Shown here piece by piece: positions 16,261 through 25,304 of a DNA stretch of 32,734 nucleotides. Source of the DNA: DUZB01 sp964407525 (GTDB lineage Bacteria; Desulfobacterota; DSM-4660; Desulfatiglandales; Desulfatiglandaceae). The DNA is taken from positions 1 to 32,734 of the forward strand of contig CAYOWC010000021.1 of the NCBI GenBank assembly GCA_964407525.1. The letters are read 5' to 3'. How positions within the stretch are numbered: the stretch's first letter is position 1; each line of letters starts with the position of its first letter. The notes under the pieces were generated by a model that had not been told where the DNA came from, searched no databases, and worked only from the letters and a program-made list of their open reading frames with translations. The position numbers and the translations under genes are program-made.

Positions 16261-17316
16261 ATGTTTTTATTAAGGGACTATAGTTACGATCTACCGCAGA
16301 AACTGATCGCGCAAACTCCCGCTTCCAAAAGGGATGAATCTCGACTGCTGGCAGTAGACCGAACCGGGAAGAGCTTTTCAGATAAGACCTTCTTGGATCT
16401 GCCCCAATTGCTCATGCCGAACGACCTCCTGGTGGTAAACAACACCCGTGTTGTTCCAGCAAGAATTTTCGGCAGGAAAGAAACGGGTGGGGTAGTCGAA
16501 GTCCTTGTCCTGGAACACCCTGGCACATTGAAGGAAGACACTGCAACTCGCCTGTGTCTGTTGAGATCCTCAAAGCGTCCAAAACCGGGAACTTCTTTGT
16601 TTTTTGAATCTTCTGTTTTGGGAGTTGTAGAGGAGGTTCTCGATAAAGGCCTTGTAAAAATACGATTTTCCGGGGAAAAGAGTATAGATTTCCTGTTGTC
16701 TGAAAAAGGCCGCATTCCTCTGCCGCCCTATATAAAAAGGCAAGAAAGCAGTCCTTTCGAAGAAATGGACAGGGAAAGATACCAGACGGTTTATGCTGAA
16801 GAAGACGGCGCCGTTGCAGCGCCTACAGCTGGGCTGCATTTTACGGATGCACTCATTGAAAGTCTGAAAAGGAAAGGTATCTCCATTGTATCCTTGACTC
16901 TGCACGTAGGATATGGCACTTTCCAGCCAGTCAGAACACAGGACATCAGAAAGCATGAACTCGGCGAAGAATATTTCCATATTGAAGTGGACGCCGCCGA
17001 AAAGATCAACCAGGCAAAAAGAAACGGGCAACGGGTCATTGCCGTTGGAACCACTGTGGTAAGAGCGCTGGAAACATCGGCGCGCGGGTTGAACACGGTT
17101 ACTCCGGAAGCAAACAGAACCGGGTTGCTGATCACGCCGGGGTTTTCTTTCGGCATAGTCGACGGAATGATCACAAATTTCCATTTGCCGGAAAGTTCGC
17201 TTCTTTTTCTGGTATCAGCATTTGCGGGATATGATTTGATAATGAAGGCCTACCAGAGAGCTGTTCAACTTCGATATAGATTTTACAGCTATGGTGACGC
17301 CATGCTGATACTGTGA
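16261..17316 (+). CDS. queA: S-adenosylmethionine:tRNA ribosyltransferase-isomerase
   Basis: Queuosine synthesis enzyme that transfers and isomerises the ribosyl part of SAM onto preQ1 in tRNA to give epoxyqueuosine. 351 residues, full length. Motifs include YDLPQKLIAQTP, LVVNNTRVVPARIFG, AAPTAGLHFT, HVGYGTFQPVR, VGTTVVRALE and TNFHLPESSLLFLVSAF. A further TTGACT/TATTCT pair lies at 16212-16240, but it would give a very short leader. tgt, the preceding step in the same pathway, follows after 65 bp. Confidence 0.97.
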   Translation: MFLLRDYSYDLPQKLIAQTPASKRDESRLLAVDRTGKSFSDKTFLDLPQLLMPNDLLVVNNTRVVPARIFGRKETGGVVEVLVLEHPGTLKEDTATRLCLLRSSKRPKPGTSLFFESSVLGVVEEVLDKGLVKIRFSGEKSIDFLLSEKGRIPLPPYIKRQESSPFEEMDRERYQTVYAEEDGAVAAPTAGLHFTDALIESLKRKGISIVSLTLHVGYGTFQPVRTQDIRKHELGEEYFHIEVDAAEKINQAKRNGQRVIAVGTTVVRALETSARGLNTVTPEANRTGLLITPGFSFGIVDGMITNFHLPESSLLFLVSAFAGYDLIMKAYQRAVQLRYRFYSYGDAMLIL

Positions 17317-17381
17317 TTTTTCACATACGAATACCCATTGAGGGGTGAAACAGCCGGCCCCTTACGGAACAAAGACCGAAT

Positions 17382-18503
17382 TTGAAATTTAACATCACGC
17401 ATAGGGCCAGAAATTGCAGAGCAAAGGCCGGGGAGATTACGACACTCCATGGCAACATTTGCACTCCTGTTTTCATGCCTGTCGGCACACAGGCGACGGT
17501 CAAGGCGGTATCGCCTGAAGACCTTTATGAAATTGGTGCTTCGATAATCCTGGGCAACACGTATCACCTCTATCTCAGGCCGGGGCACAAAATCGTCGAA
17601 CGACTTGGCGGCCTGCACCGTTTCATGAACTGGGGTAGATCCATACTCACAGATAGTGGAGGTTTTCAGGTTTACAGTCTATCCAAGCTGAGAACCGTAT
17701 CTGAAAAAGGGGTGGTCTTTCAGTCCCATATAGATGGATCCAAACATTTCATCGGCCCGGAGGAAGCTATGGATATCCAGAGCAGCCTCGGTGCCGATAT
17801 TATTATGGCCTTTGACCATGTTGTGCCGCACCCATCTGATTACGAGGATGTTCTGAAATCCGTTGAACTGACTACCTCATGGGCTGATAGATCACTAAAC
17901 AGGAAGCGTGGCGAAAATCAATCGCTTTTTGGCATAGTACAGGGTGGGATGTTTAAAGACCTGAGGGAAATGAGCGCCAAACAATTGGTAAACCTCGGTT
18001 TTGACGGATACGCTCTGGGGGGGCTCTCAGTAGGAGAAGACAAAGAAACAAGGGAACGAGTCATTCGGGAAACCATCCCTTTCCTTCCAGAAGACAAGCC
18101 GGTATATCTTATGGGTGTAGGGAAACCGGAAGATATCGTGGAAGCCGTTTTTCAGGGTGTGGACATGTTTGATTGTGTGATGCCCACGAGGAATGCCAGG
18201 AATGGATCGCTGTTCACCCAGAGCGGAACCATTAATATCAAGAATGCCGCATATGCTGATGACGAAAAACCTATTGATGAAAAATGCGATTGTTATACTT
18301 GCACCAACTATTCCAGGGCATATCTCAGACACCTTTATATGGCAAAGGAAATCCTGTCTTACAGGCTGAATACCATCCATAACCTGGCGTATTATTGTCG
18401 CCTCATGACAGATCTCAGAAATGCTATTTTAAAAGGTGAGTTGGTTGCATTCAGATCCGATTTTTACGAACAGCGAAAATTCGATTGTGATGGTAGAAGT
18501 TAA
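17382..18503 (+). CDS. tgt: Queuine/preQ1 tRNA-guanine transglycosylase
   Basis: Exchanges the wobble guanine of GUN-anticodon tRNAs for preQ1. 373 residues with the catalytic Asp91 in TDSGGFQV, the second Asp264 in FDCVMPTRNARNG, the FGIVQGG and ALGGLSVGE substrate loops, and a zinc site Cys302, Cys304, Cys307, His333 (CDCYTC ... TIH). The start is a TTG at 17382 (MKFNITHRAR), the normal N-terminus of the family; no better ATG exists. Forms the classical queA-tgt-yajC-secDF cluster. Confidence 0.96.
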   Translation: MKFNITHRARNCRAKAGEITTLHGNICTPVFMPVGTQATVKAVSPEDLYEIGASIILGNTYHLYLRPGHKIVERLGGLHRFMNWGRSILTDSGGFQVYSLSKLRTVSEKGVVFQSHIDGSKHFIGPEEAMDIQSSLGADIIMAFDHVVPHPSDYEDVLKSVELTTSWADRSLNRKRGENQSLFGIVQGGMFKDLREMSAKQLVNLGFDGYALGGLSVGEDKETRERVIRETIPFLPEDKPVYLMGVGKPEDIVEAVFQGVDMFDCVMPTRNARNGSLFTQSGTINIKNAAYADDEKPIDEKCDCYTCTNYSRAYLRHLYMAKEILSYRLNTIHNLAYYCRLMTDLRNAILKGELVAFRSDFYEQRKFDCDGRS

Positions 18504-18533
18504 AAGTCAACTAGATAAAAAGGAGGTTTTCAA

Positions 18534-18854
18534 ATGAATTTTGTTGCTTACGCTATGGGCGGACTCGGAGGCGGAGGAGGTGAAGGTGGAGGTGGATTCG
18601 GTGCCTTTGTACCCCTCATCCTGATGTTTGGTATTTTTTATTTTTTACTGATACGGCCCCAGCAGAAAAAAGCCAAAGCACACAAACTGCTGCTGTCATC
18701 TCTGAAAAAAGGAGACAGGGTGGTTAGTTCGGGTGGACTTCACGGCGTGGTTACAGGAATAACGGATGATGTGATCACCATGGAAATCGCTCCAAAGGTA
18801 AGGGTAAAGGTGTCTCGAGGTTCCGTTTCAGGCGTTCTGAACAGAGCACAATAA
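18534..18854 (+). CDS. yajC: Preprotein translocase subunit YajC
   Basis: Small SecDF-associated inner-membrane protein, 106 residues. A glycine-rich N-terminus (GGLGGGGGEGGGG) is followed by one membrane helix at about 24-41 and the conserved FYFLLIRPQQKKAKAHK and LKKGDRVVSSGGLHGVV motifs. A strong ribosome site, AAAGGAGG, precedes ATG 18534. It is 30 bp after tgt and 39 bp before secD. Confidence 0.95.
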   Translation: MNFVAYAMGGLGGGGGEGGGGFGAFVPLILMFGIFYFLLIRPQQKKAKAHKLLLSSLKKGDRVVSSGGLHGVVTGITDDVITMEIAPKVRVKVSRGSVSGVLNRAQ

Positions 18855-18893
18855 CACCATAAAACTCATAAATTCAATGGTAGGGAGTAACAA

Positions 18894-20495
18894 GTGTCAA
18901 AGAACCTAACCTGGCGTACTGCAATCGCGTCGTTTGCTGTTCTTGTTGCGTTTATTTATCTCGTTCCTTCTCTCACAGACGAAGTCCCGGGCTGGTGGTC
19001 AAACATCCTGCCCAGAGACAAAATCCATCTGGGGCTCGATCTGCAGGGTGGCATGCACCTTGTTCTGGAGGTGGAGTCAGCCAAAGCAGTGGAGAGTCAT
19101 CTGGAAAGAGTCGTGGAAGAATTGAAGAGAGATCTGCGCAGAGATAAGGTCCGATATACCGAACTGAAAAGAGATGGCGCAGACGGAGTCACAATCACAC
19201 TCATGCGGCCAGACGATGAAACGGTATTCAATGATCTCATTGCATCGGGATATCCGGATTTCACGGTAGCAGCCCTTGGCCAGAATGAGGGACGACCGAA
19301 TTTGCGGATTGTCATGAATTCAAAGGCCATAGACCGAGTAGAGCAGATGGCCGTTGATCAGGCGCTTGAGACTATTCGAAACAGGGTTGACCAGTTTGGC
19401 GTAAGTGAGCCCGACATTCGGCCGCAAGGTGAAAATAGACTATTGATTCAACTTCCTGGAATTAAAGATCCTCAAAGGGCCATCGCCCTTATCGGAAAAA
19501 CAGCGCTTCTGGAATTTAAACTTGTGGATGAAGACAATAGTGTTGCTGAAGCACTCAAGGGAAACATCCCTCCCGGTGATGAAATTCTCTATCAGATTTC
19601 CGTGGATCCAAAAACCGGTCGGCAGAAAAAAACGCCCTGGCTTCTCAAAAAAAGAACTGCTCTTACAGGAGAATACATAACCGATGCACGGGTGCAGATA
19701 GACAACCGGTATAACGAACCCTATGTATCGCTTTCCTTTGATGCGAGAGGGGCCAGGCTGTTTGAACAGATAACGGGTCAAAACATTAAGAAAAGGCTTG
19801 CGATCGTACTGGACAACAGGGTCAACTCAGCCCCGGTTATTCAGGACAAGATTTCCGGAGGCCAGGCACAGATTACCGGGCGATACACTACCAATGAAGC
19901 CCGCGATCTGGCGATTGTCTTGAGAGCGGGCGCCTTGCCGGCCCCCGTCAAAATTATTGAAGAAAGAACAGTAGGACCTTCCCTCGGAAAAGACTCCATT
20001 GAAAAGGGCTTCAAGTCCATGCTTATCGGCGGCGCGATCGTTATTCTGTTTATGGTAATCTATTACGCTCTGTCGGGATTCATCGCAGACATCGCCCTCC
20101 TATTGAACATCCTTTTCATTATGGCGGGTCTCGCCTTCTTTGAGGCAACCCTGACATTGCCCGGTATCGCAGGAATTATTCTCACCATTGGGATGTCTGT
20201 AGATGCCAATGTGTTGATCTTTGAACGGATACGGGAAGAACTGAGACTGGGGAAAACCCCCAGGGCCTCCATTGAAGGTGGCTATAGCAAAGCCCTTGTT
20301 ACCATCCTTGATGCCCAGGTCACCACATTAATCGCTGCCTTGGTTCTTTTTCAATTCGGAACGGGACCGGTAAAGGGATTCGCCGTAACACTGAGCATCG
20401 GTATTATTGCCAGTTTGTTTACAGCCATTTTCGTTACGAGAATCGTTTTCGATTACCTGTATGTGCAGCGAAAAATAAAAAAGATAAGCATCTAA
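18894..20495 (+). CDS. secD: Protein translocase subunit SecD
   Basis: Proton-driven partner of SecYEG that pulls proteins through the membrane on the periplasmic side. 533 residues: an N-terminal membrane helix, the GLDLQGGMHLVLEV motif, the large periplasmic P1 domain (IRNRVDQFGVSEP), then five further helices with the MSVDANVLIFERIREEL motif. The GTG start at 18894 has AGGGAG upstream. secF follows after 60 bp. Confidence 0.97.
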   Translation: MSKNLTWRTAIASFAVLVAFIYLVPSLTDEVPGWWSNILPRDKIHLGLDLQGGMHLVLEVESAKAVESHLERVVEELKRDLRRDKVRYTELKRDGADGVTITLMRPDDETVFNDLIASGYPDFTVAALGQNEGRPNLRIVMNSKAIDRVEQMAVDQALETIRNRVDQFGVSEPDIRPQGENRLLIQLPGIKDPQRAIALIGKTALLEFKLVDEDNSVAEALKGNIPPGDEILYQISVDPKTGRQKKTPWLLKKRTALTGEYITDARVQIDNRYNEPYVSLSFDARGARLFEQITGQNIKKRLAIVLDNRVNSAPVIQDKISGGQAQITGRYTTNEARDLAIVLRAGALPAPVKIIEERTVGPSLGKDSIEKGFKSMLIGGAIVILFMVIYYALSGFIADIALLLNILFIMAGLAFFEATLTLPGIAGIILTIGMSVDANVLIFERIREELRLGKTPRASIEGGYSKALVTILDAQVTTLIAALVLFQFGTGPVKGFAVTLSIGIIASLFTAIFVTRIVFDYLYVQRKIKKISI

Positions 20496-20555
20496 ATACA
20501 GATATCGTAGATCGATACTCTGCTTATGTCGCCTACTATAATACGGAGCTTGTAG

Positions 20556-21605
20556 ATGGAATTTATTAAACCGGGAACCAACATTAACTTTATCGGAAAC
20601 CGTCGTATTGCTTTCGTCATTTCCGGCGTACTCCTCCTTGCAACAATCTTCCTTCTTATCTGGAGGGGAGGCCCCAACTACGGCGTCGATTTCACCGGAG
20701 GGGTGCTGATCCAGGTGAAATTTGACGGCAAAACGAATACAAAGGAAATCAAAAATGCCCTTAAACCTGTTGGGCTGGAGGACAGCATTATTCAGGGATT
20801 TGGAGAAGAGGGTGCATCGGAATATCTGATACGAATCAATAAGACGGATATTGATTTACCTGCCCTCAGCAGCCGTGTGAAGCAGTCTCTCAAAGATGAA
20901 ATGGGAAAGGGCGTTGATGTAAGGCGAGTGGAGATGGTAGGACCAAAGGTGGGTAAAGATCTGCGACAAAAAGCCCTCTTTGCGATCTTTTATGCAATCC
21001 TCTTTATCGCCATCTATATCTCAGGGCGTTTTGAGCTGAAATGGCTGATGAGCATCGTCATGGCCGTGTCCCTGGCCTTTGTGGTCTACATTACCTCCAG
21101 TATCGGGATGAGCGTAACCTGGCTGATCGTGATTGCTCTGCTTGTGACCCTTGGATTGTGTTACTTTTTGAACTTAAAATATGCCTTGGGAGCCATTATT
21201 GCTCTCGTCCATGATGTAACCATTACCATCGGTGTTTTCGCACTTACCGAAAGGGAAATCTCTCTTTCCATTATTGCCGCCCTCTTGACTATCGTGGGGT
21301 ATTCTCTTAATGATACGATTATTGTTTTTGACAGAATACGCGAAAATTCGCGTCGTTTCAAAAGGCGCTCTTTTGAACAGACCATGAATATCAGCATAAA
21401 TGAAACCCTAAGCCGGACAATCCTGACTTCCACCACTACCCTGATTGTTGTTCTGGCTCTCTTTTTCCTGGGTGGCGGTGTTATCCATGATTTCGCCTTT
21501 GCCCTGCTGGTGGGGGTAGTCGTAGGGACGTACTCTTCCATATTTGTCGCAAGTCCCATTCTTCTTGTTTGGGAAGACAAAGGCAATGGGGATACGAAGG
21601 AATAG
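20556..21605 (+). CDS. secF: Protein translocase subunit SecF, with an extra membrane hairpin
   Basis: Forms the SecDF complex. 349 residues with the N-terminal helix, YGVDFTGGVLIQV, the periplasmic domain, ALVHDVTITIG and the GYSLNDTIIVFDRIREN motif. Between SGRFELKW (about 150) and YALGAIIALVHDV (about 208), where E. coli SecF goes straight on, there are about 45 extra residues forming two more hydrophobic segments (MSIVMAVSLAFVVYI, WLIVIALLVTLGLCYFL). I believe similar longer SecFs occur in related bacteria, but cannot check that here. Start ATG 20556 has GGAG upstream. Confidence 0.96.
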   Translation: MEFIKPGTNINFIGNRRIAFVISGVLLLATIFLLIWRGGPNYGVDFTGGVLIQVKFDGKTNTKEIKNALKPVGLEDSIIQGFGEEGASEYLIRINKTDIDLPALSSRVKQSLKDEMGKGVDVRRVEMVGPKVGKDLRQKALFAIFYAILFIAIYISGRFELKWLMSIVMAVSLAFVVYITSSIGMSVTWLIVIALLVTLGLCYFLNLKYALGAIIALVHDVTITIGVFALTEREISLSIIAALLTIVGYSLNDTIIVFDRIRENSRRFKRRSFEQTMNISINETLSRTILTSTTTLIVVLALFFLGGGVIHDFAFALLVGVVVGTYSSIFVASPILLVWEDKGNGDTKE

Positions 21606-21629
21606 TGTCCGATCGAGTGAGATCCACCT

Positions 21630-23639
21630 GTGCTGAAAAAATGCAAGGAAAATACGGCACGCAGCAGTTTGAGCTTCTTGCTTGCGTGCCTGTTCATCTT
21701 GGCCCTCATAGCCGCCGGATGGTGGCTGTGGAGGCATATGAACTCCCCTTCCCCCCACCTCAACTTTATTGTCCTCACAATAAATGCTGAACCCAGAAAA
21801 ATCTTGTCCGGAGAAACCGTTCTCCTTCGTCCAAACGACAGGGTCAAGATCTCTGAAATCTCGACCAACATCCCACTCAATCTGAACATCAGACTGGTAG
21901 CGGAAGATTTTGACGTAAACGCTCTTCAATTTGAAGAAATTTCCGTTGCACAGCTCTTGCCGGCGAAGGAAATTTACCACCATTACACCTTTCGCATTCA
22001 AGTAAAACATTATAACGAAGACATGGGCTTTATGATCTGGAATATACGCCCATTTGCAGAGGACTGGCTGGACAAGGCCAATCGGATCATAGATAATAAT
22101 CTCAGGTTGGAACTCCTTGAACGGGGCGTTGCACTCCTCCCGGAGCAGGACAAACTCAAACGTCGGCTTCTTGACGAGTATAAAACACAAAAAAAATGGA
22201 CCCAAGCTGCAACCCTTCTTGAAAAAATGCAAGGGGAAGAAAAGAAACCAATTATTTTGAGAGAACTTTTGGATGTATACGGAGAAACAGACGACAAGGA
22301 ACAAACCATTAAAGTTTTGAAAAATCTCGTAAACATCGACCCGGAAAACATTGAAATAAGATTCCGTCTCGCCGCTGCTTTTGAGGAAAAAGGCGCCTTC
22401 GATCAGGCAATCCCGGAATATGAAAAACTGGTCAAAAAAGCGAATGAACAGGACAGGCTTCTGATATACAAAAATCTGGGATATCTTTATACAGAAACAG
22501 GCAAGTGGAAAGAGGCCATATCCTGTTATCTGAAAGCCGCCGAATTAGATCAAAAAGACCCCAATATCTACTATAACCTTTCCTACCTGTACGAAAAGAT
22601 AAACGATCAGGAAAATGCGGATTTTTATCTGGAAAACGCCATCACCATCAAAGCGGATGATCTTGAGGGCAAGTTGAAACTCGCCCACAATCTTTTCGAA
22701 AGGGAGGAGGATGAAAAGGCCAGGGGTTACATTTCCGAGATATTGAAGAAAGACAGCAACAATCTTGAAGCCTTGTCTCTTATGGCCCGTCTGTTGGAAA
22801 GAACCGGGGATAATGATGCGCTCAAATCCGTTTACAAGAACATCCTCTCCCTCCAGGAAGACAATCAAGCGATTATTTATAACCTTGGGGCGTTAGAATT
22901 TGAAACGGGCAACCTGGAGAGCAGCCTGTTTTATTTCAATAAATATATCGCTCTGCAGCCGGAAGATGGAGCAGCCCACAGCATCCTGTTCGATATATAT
23001 AAACGGCAAGAAAACACAGGCATGGCCTTGGAACAAGCTTTCATTATTCAGGCCCTCAATCCCGGAGAGATCGATGTATATCAATACATCTTCAGTCATT
23101 TGAAAGAAAAGTCCGATTTTGAAAAAGCGATCCCTCTTTTCAAAGAAGGGCTTGCATCGAACCCGGACCAAACTGACCTCAGTGAGTATTTAGTCACATC
23201 CTATCTCAGAACAGACAAGGACAATCTTGCGATAGACGAGATGGAAAAGCTCCTTGAAACACAACCGGCGAATATTTCGCCCCTGCTGCAGGAAATGTTT
23301 GATCAACTCAACGGAAAAAAACTCTATCCTGATATCATTCGAATCATGGAAAAAACAGCAATTATTTACCCCTTAGAGGTTTCCCTGAAAGAATATCTTA
23401 CCGTTGCTTATCTGAAAACCGGCAATGAAAAAGCGGCCATCCTTGAAATGGAAAAGATCCTCTCTTTGAAACCGGCAGACGTAAATCTCCTTTTGCAGTT
23501 TGCGAGACTCTGTGAAAAAAACAATGACATGAAAAGGGCGATAAAGGCCTACAAAAAAGTTCTTGAAATGGCCCCGAACAATGAAGAAGCTTCAGATGCC
23601 TATCTGAAATTGAGATTGGAGGGGGTTGGAAATCAGTAA
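21630..23639 (+). CDS. Membrane-anchored tetratricopeptide-repeat protein
   Basis: 669 residues. N-terminal membrane helix at about 13-34, a beta-rich periplasmic stretch to about 170, then many TPR units to the end (for example KNLGYLYTETGKWKEAISCY, YYNLSYLYEKINDQENADFY, YLTVAYLKTGNEKAAILEME). TPR proteins act as scaffolds; no enzyme domain is visible. The GTG start (21630) lies 24 bp after secF with only a weak ribosome site, so an internal start is possible. Its location suggests a role in envelope biogenesis, but that is inference. Confidence 0.8.
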   Translation: MLKKCKENTARSSLSFLLACLFILALIAAGWWLWRHMNSPSPHLNFIVLTINAEPRKILSGETVLLRPNDRVKISEISTNIPLNLNIRLVAEDFDVNALQFEEISVAQLLPAKEIYHHYTFRIQVKHYNEDMGFMIWNIRPFAEDWLDKANRIIDNNLRLELLERGVALLPEQDKLKRRLLDEYKTQKKWTQAATLLEKMQGEEKKPIILRELLDVYGETDDKEQTIKVLKNLVNIDPENIEIRFRLAAAFEEKGAFDQAIPEYEKLVKKANEQDRLLIYKNLGYLYTETGKWKEAISCYLKAAELDQKDPNIYYNLSYLYEKINDQENADFYLENAITIKADDLEGKLKLAHNLFEREEDEKARGYISEILKKDSNNLEALSLMARLLERTGDNDALKSVYKNILSLQEDNQAIIYNLGALEFETGNLESSLFYFNKYIALQPEDGAAHSILFDIYKRQENTGMALEQAFIIQALNPGEIDVYQYIFSHLKEKSDFEKAIPLFKEGLASNPDQTDLSEYLVTSYLRTDKDNLAIDEMEKLLETQPANISPLLQEMFDQLNGKKLYPDIIRIMEKTAIIYPLEVSLKEYLTVAYLKTGNEKAAILEMEKILSLKPADVNLLLQFARLCEKNNDMKRAIKAYKKVLEMAPNNEEASDAYLKLRLEGVGNQ

Positions 23640-24063
23640 GGCGCCCGGCAAAAATAGGCCACACGTAAACGTTGCGGCAGGTATTATTTGGAAAGGCCCT
23701 AAACTCCTCATATCAAAGAGGCCGAAAGGAAGTCATCTTGGGGGATTATGGGAATTCCCCGGGGGGAAACAGGAAAATGGCGAAACCCTCAAAGACTGCC
23801 TCAAGAGAGAAATTATGGAGGAGTTGAGTCTGTGTGTCCATGTGGGCATGGCCGTTCTTTCTGTGGACCATGAATATGAGCATAAGACGGTATCCCTGCA
23901 TTTTTTTGACTGCACCTGTGAAAAAGGGGACCCCAGAGCGCTGGGATGCGAAGAGTTCCGATGGATACTGCCGAAGTGCATTTCAGCCTTCAAATTCCCA
24001 ACTCCTGATATACAGATGGTAGAACTGATACAAAATAAAGCTGAAAACGCTGCCTTGCGGTAA
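23626..24063 (+). CDS. Nudix hydrolase, MutT-like (8-oxo-dGTP diphosphatase type)
   Basis: 145 residues with a complete Nudix box at 46-69 (GGKQENGETLKDC and REIMEELSL), preceded by LLISKRPKGSHLGGLWEFPGG, the pattern of MutT-type 8-oxo-dGTP pyrophosphatases. The only plausible start is the TTG at 23626, which overlaps the end of the TPR gene by 14 bases with GGAGGGGG directly before it, so the two are co-translated. It would remove oxidised nucleotides; exact substrate is inferred from the family. Confidence 0.88.
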   Translation: MEISKAPGKNRPHVNVAAGIIWKGPKLLISKRPKGSHLGGLWEFPGGKQENGETLKDCLKREIMEELSLCVHVGMAVLSVDHEYEHKTVSLHFFDCTCEKGDPRALGCEEFRWILPKCISAFKFPTPDIQMVELIQNKAENAALR

Positions 24064-24185
24064 AAAAATGTATCGGTTTGAATTCACTTGAAGAAAGGTT
24101 CTGTATTGCCTGACATGTGTGTTTATCCAGTGACTTAAACAAACTGATCAAGAACGCAGAGTCGTTTAAAAAAATCAAATTTTTG

Positions 24186-24213
24186 TTGACAAATCCTCCG
24201 AATGTTGTAGTAT
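24186..24213 (+). promoter_or_regulatory. tRNA promoter
   Basis: TTGACA (24186-24191), 16-bp spacer, TAGTAT (24208-24213), ending 11 bp before tRNA-Gly. Position and match fit a promoter for the two tRNAs. Confidence 0.6.
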
Positions 24214-24224
24214 GGGAAAATTGA

Positions 24225-24299
24225 GCGGGAATAGCTCAGTGGTAGAGCCTCACGTTGCCAACGTGACTGTCGCGGGTTCAAGTCCCGTTTCCCGCTCCA
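24225..24299 (+). tRNA. tRNA-Gly (GCC)
   Basis: Complete cloverleaf: acceptor stem GCGGGAA/TTCCCGC, D arm GCTC-AGTGGTA-GAGC, anticodon arm TCACG-TTGCCAA-CGTGA with anticodon GCC, T arm with GGTTCAAGTCC, and CCA encoded at 24297-24299. It is 8 bp from the following tRNA-Cys and shares its promoter and terminator. Confidence 0.97.
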
Positions 24300-24307
24300 C
24301 AAAATAA

Positions 24308-24383
24308 GGCGGCATAGCCAAGTGGCTAAGGCAGCGGTCTGCAAAACCGTTATTCATCGGTTCAAATCCGATTGCCGCCTCCA
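24308..24383 (+). tRNA. tRNA-Cys (GCA)
   Basis: Complete cloverleaf: acceptor GGCGGCA/TGCCGCC, anticodon loop CTGCAAA with anticodon GCA, T arm with GGTTCAAATCC, and CCA encoded at 24381-24383. Accessory, partly decayed DNA begins directly downstream, as is common at tRNA integration sites. Confidence 0.97.
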
Positions 24384-24396
24384 TGCTTAGGAACAC

Positions 24397-24435
24397 AAGT
24401 CCGTAAGTTAATACAGTTACTTACGGACTTTTTTT
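24397..24435 (+). terminator. Rho-independent terminator after the tRNAs
   Basis: Perfect 12-bp stem AAGTCCGTAAGT (24397-24408) and ACTTACGGACTT (24419-24430) with a 10-nt loop, followed by a T run to 24435. Confidence 0.93.
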
Positions 24436-24552
24436 ATGCCTTATCTAAACGTTTCGAAATATCACATGGCACACAGAAAAACACCGCTTTGTCCCACCAT
24501 GTCCCGTTAATTTTCACAACACGATTTCTGACACACCCGGATCCGGATACGC

Positions 24553-24799
24553 ATGGCCTTTCCGGAGATGCATAATCCCAAGCTCTACCGTGAAGAGTAC
24601 GGGACGTTTGAGGAGTATTGCTGAGGTTGGTGGGAGCTGAGTGTCCGTTACACAGATAAATCAATGCTTGACAACCAAAACAATGGGTTCTCTTCAAAAA
24701 GCGCCAATTGGCGTACTGCCTGCTAATGAAGCCCAGATTCGTCTCCTCACCAAACTTGAACCCGCCCTACAAAGATATTTTTACGTCACGCGTCCCTAA
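24553..24799 (+). pseudogene. Decayed phage/plasmid-type protein remnant
   Basis: Reads MAFPEMHNPKLYREEYGTFEEYC and then a TGA. After a further frame change it reads GVLPANEAQIRLLTKLEPAL to a TAA at 24797. The pairing of an LYREEYGTFEEYC-type N-terminus with a PANEAQ-RPL-KLEP stretch is typical of a small protein found in phages, plasmids and integrated elements. The part between has stops and shifts in every frame, so this is a relic. It suggests that a mobile element once sat next to the tRNA-Cys gene. The identification is from memory of the family pattern, not a search. Confidence 0.55.
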
Positions 24800-25304
24800 C
24801 CAATATTTGTTTGAAAGTAGTGACTGGCAAGAATAATGTATATGGCTGGTCTGGCAAGCTCAAAAAGCCATAGTATTCATAAAAACTCTTTGCCTCATCA
24901 TCTTTGGCGTTAACAAGCAATGCGTATGCTCCGATCGCATCACCAATCTGAAGGGTTTTTTCAATCGCATCTTTGAGCAATAGTTTCCCAACTCCCCTCC
25001 CCTGACTGGTAAGATCGACTGCAAGCCGGGCCAATAAAACGCATGGGACAGGATAACGAGGTAACTTTTTTCTTAGAAGCCGCGGAAGATCTGTAGCGGA
25101 TATTGCAGAGGCACATACCGTGTAGAAACCCAGAATAGTCGTTGACTTCTCTTCATGCCCAATCCAAGTCCTACCAATGCTAAGCTTCTGGTTATTGAGT
25201 GCGTGATTTCGAATGAAGACATTGAGTTCTGGTTTGCCGCAATTAAATGACTCTCGGTCGAAAGGCCGAACTAAGGGCGAAACACATATCAATTTAGTCC
25301 TCAC
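24786..25304 (-). CDS. GNAT acetyltransferase, TacT-like toxin family
   Basis: 172 residues matching GNAT toxins of type II toxin-antitoxin systems, which block translation by acetylating the amino acid on charged tRNA. Seen are the N-terminal RPFDRESFNCGKPELNVFI block, FYTVCASAI, the LPRYPVPCVLLARLAVD strand, the acetyl-CoA loop QGRGVGKLLLKDA, and AKSFYEYYGF with the Tyr used as general acid in the family. The GTG start at 25304 overlaps the stop of the upstream small gene by four bases (GTGA), the usual layout of such operons. Third gene of an overlapping operon with a protease. Toxicity is inferred. Confidence 0.82.
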   Translation of the reverse strand: MRTKLICVSPLVRPFDRESFNCGKPELNVFIRNHALNNQKLSIGRTWIGHEEKSTTILGFYTVCASAISATDLPRLLRKKLPRYPVPCVLLARLAVDLTSQGRGVGKLLLKDAIEKTLQIGDAIGAYALLVNAKDDEAKSFYEYYGFLSLPDQPYTLFLPVTTFKQILVRDA

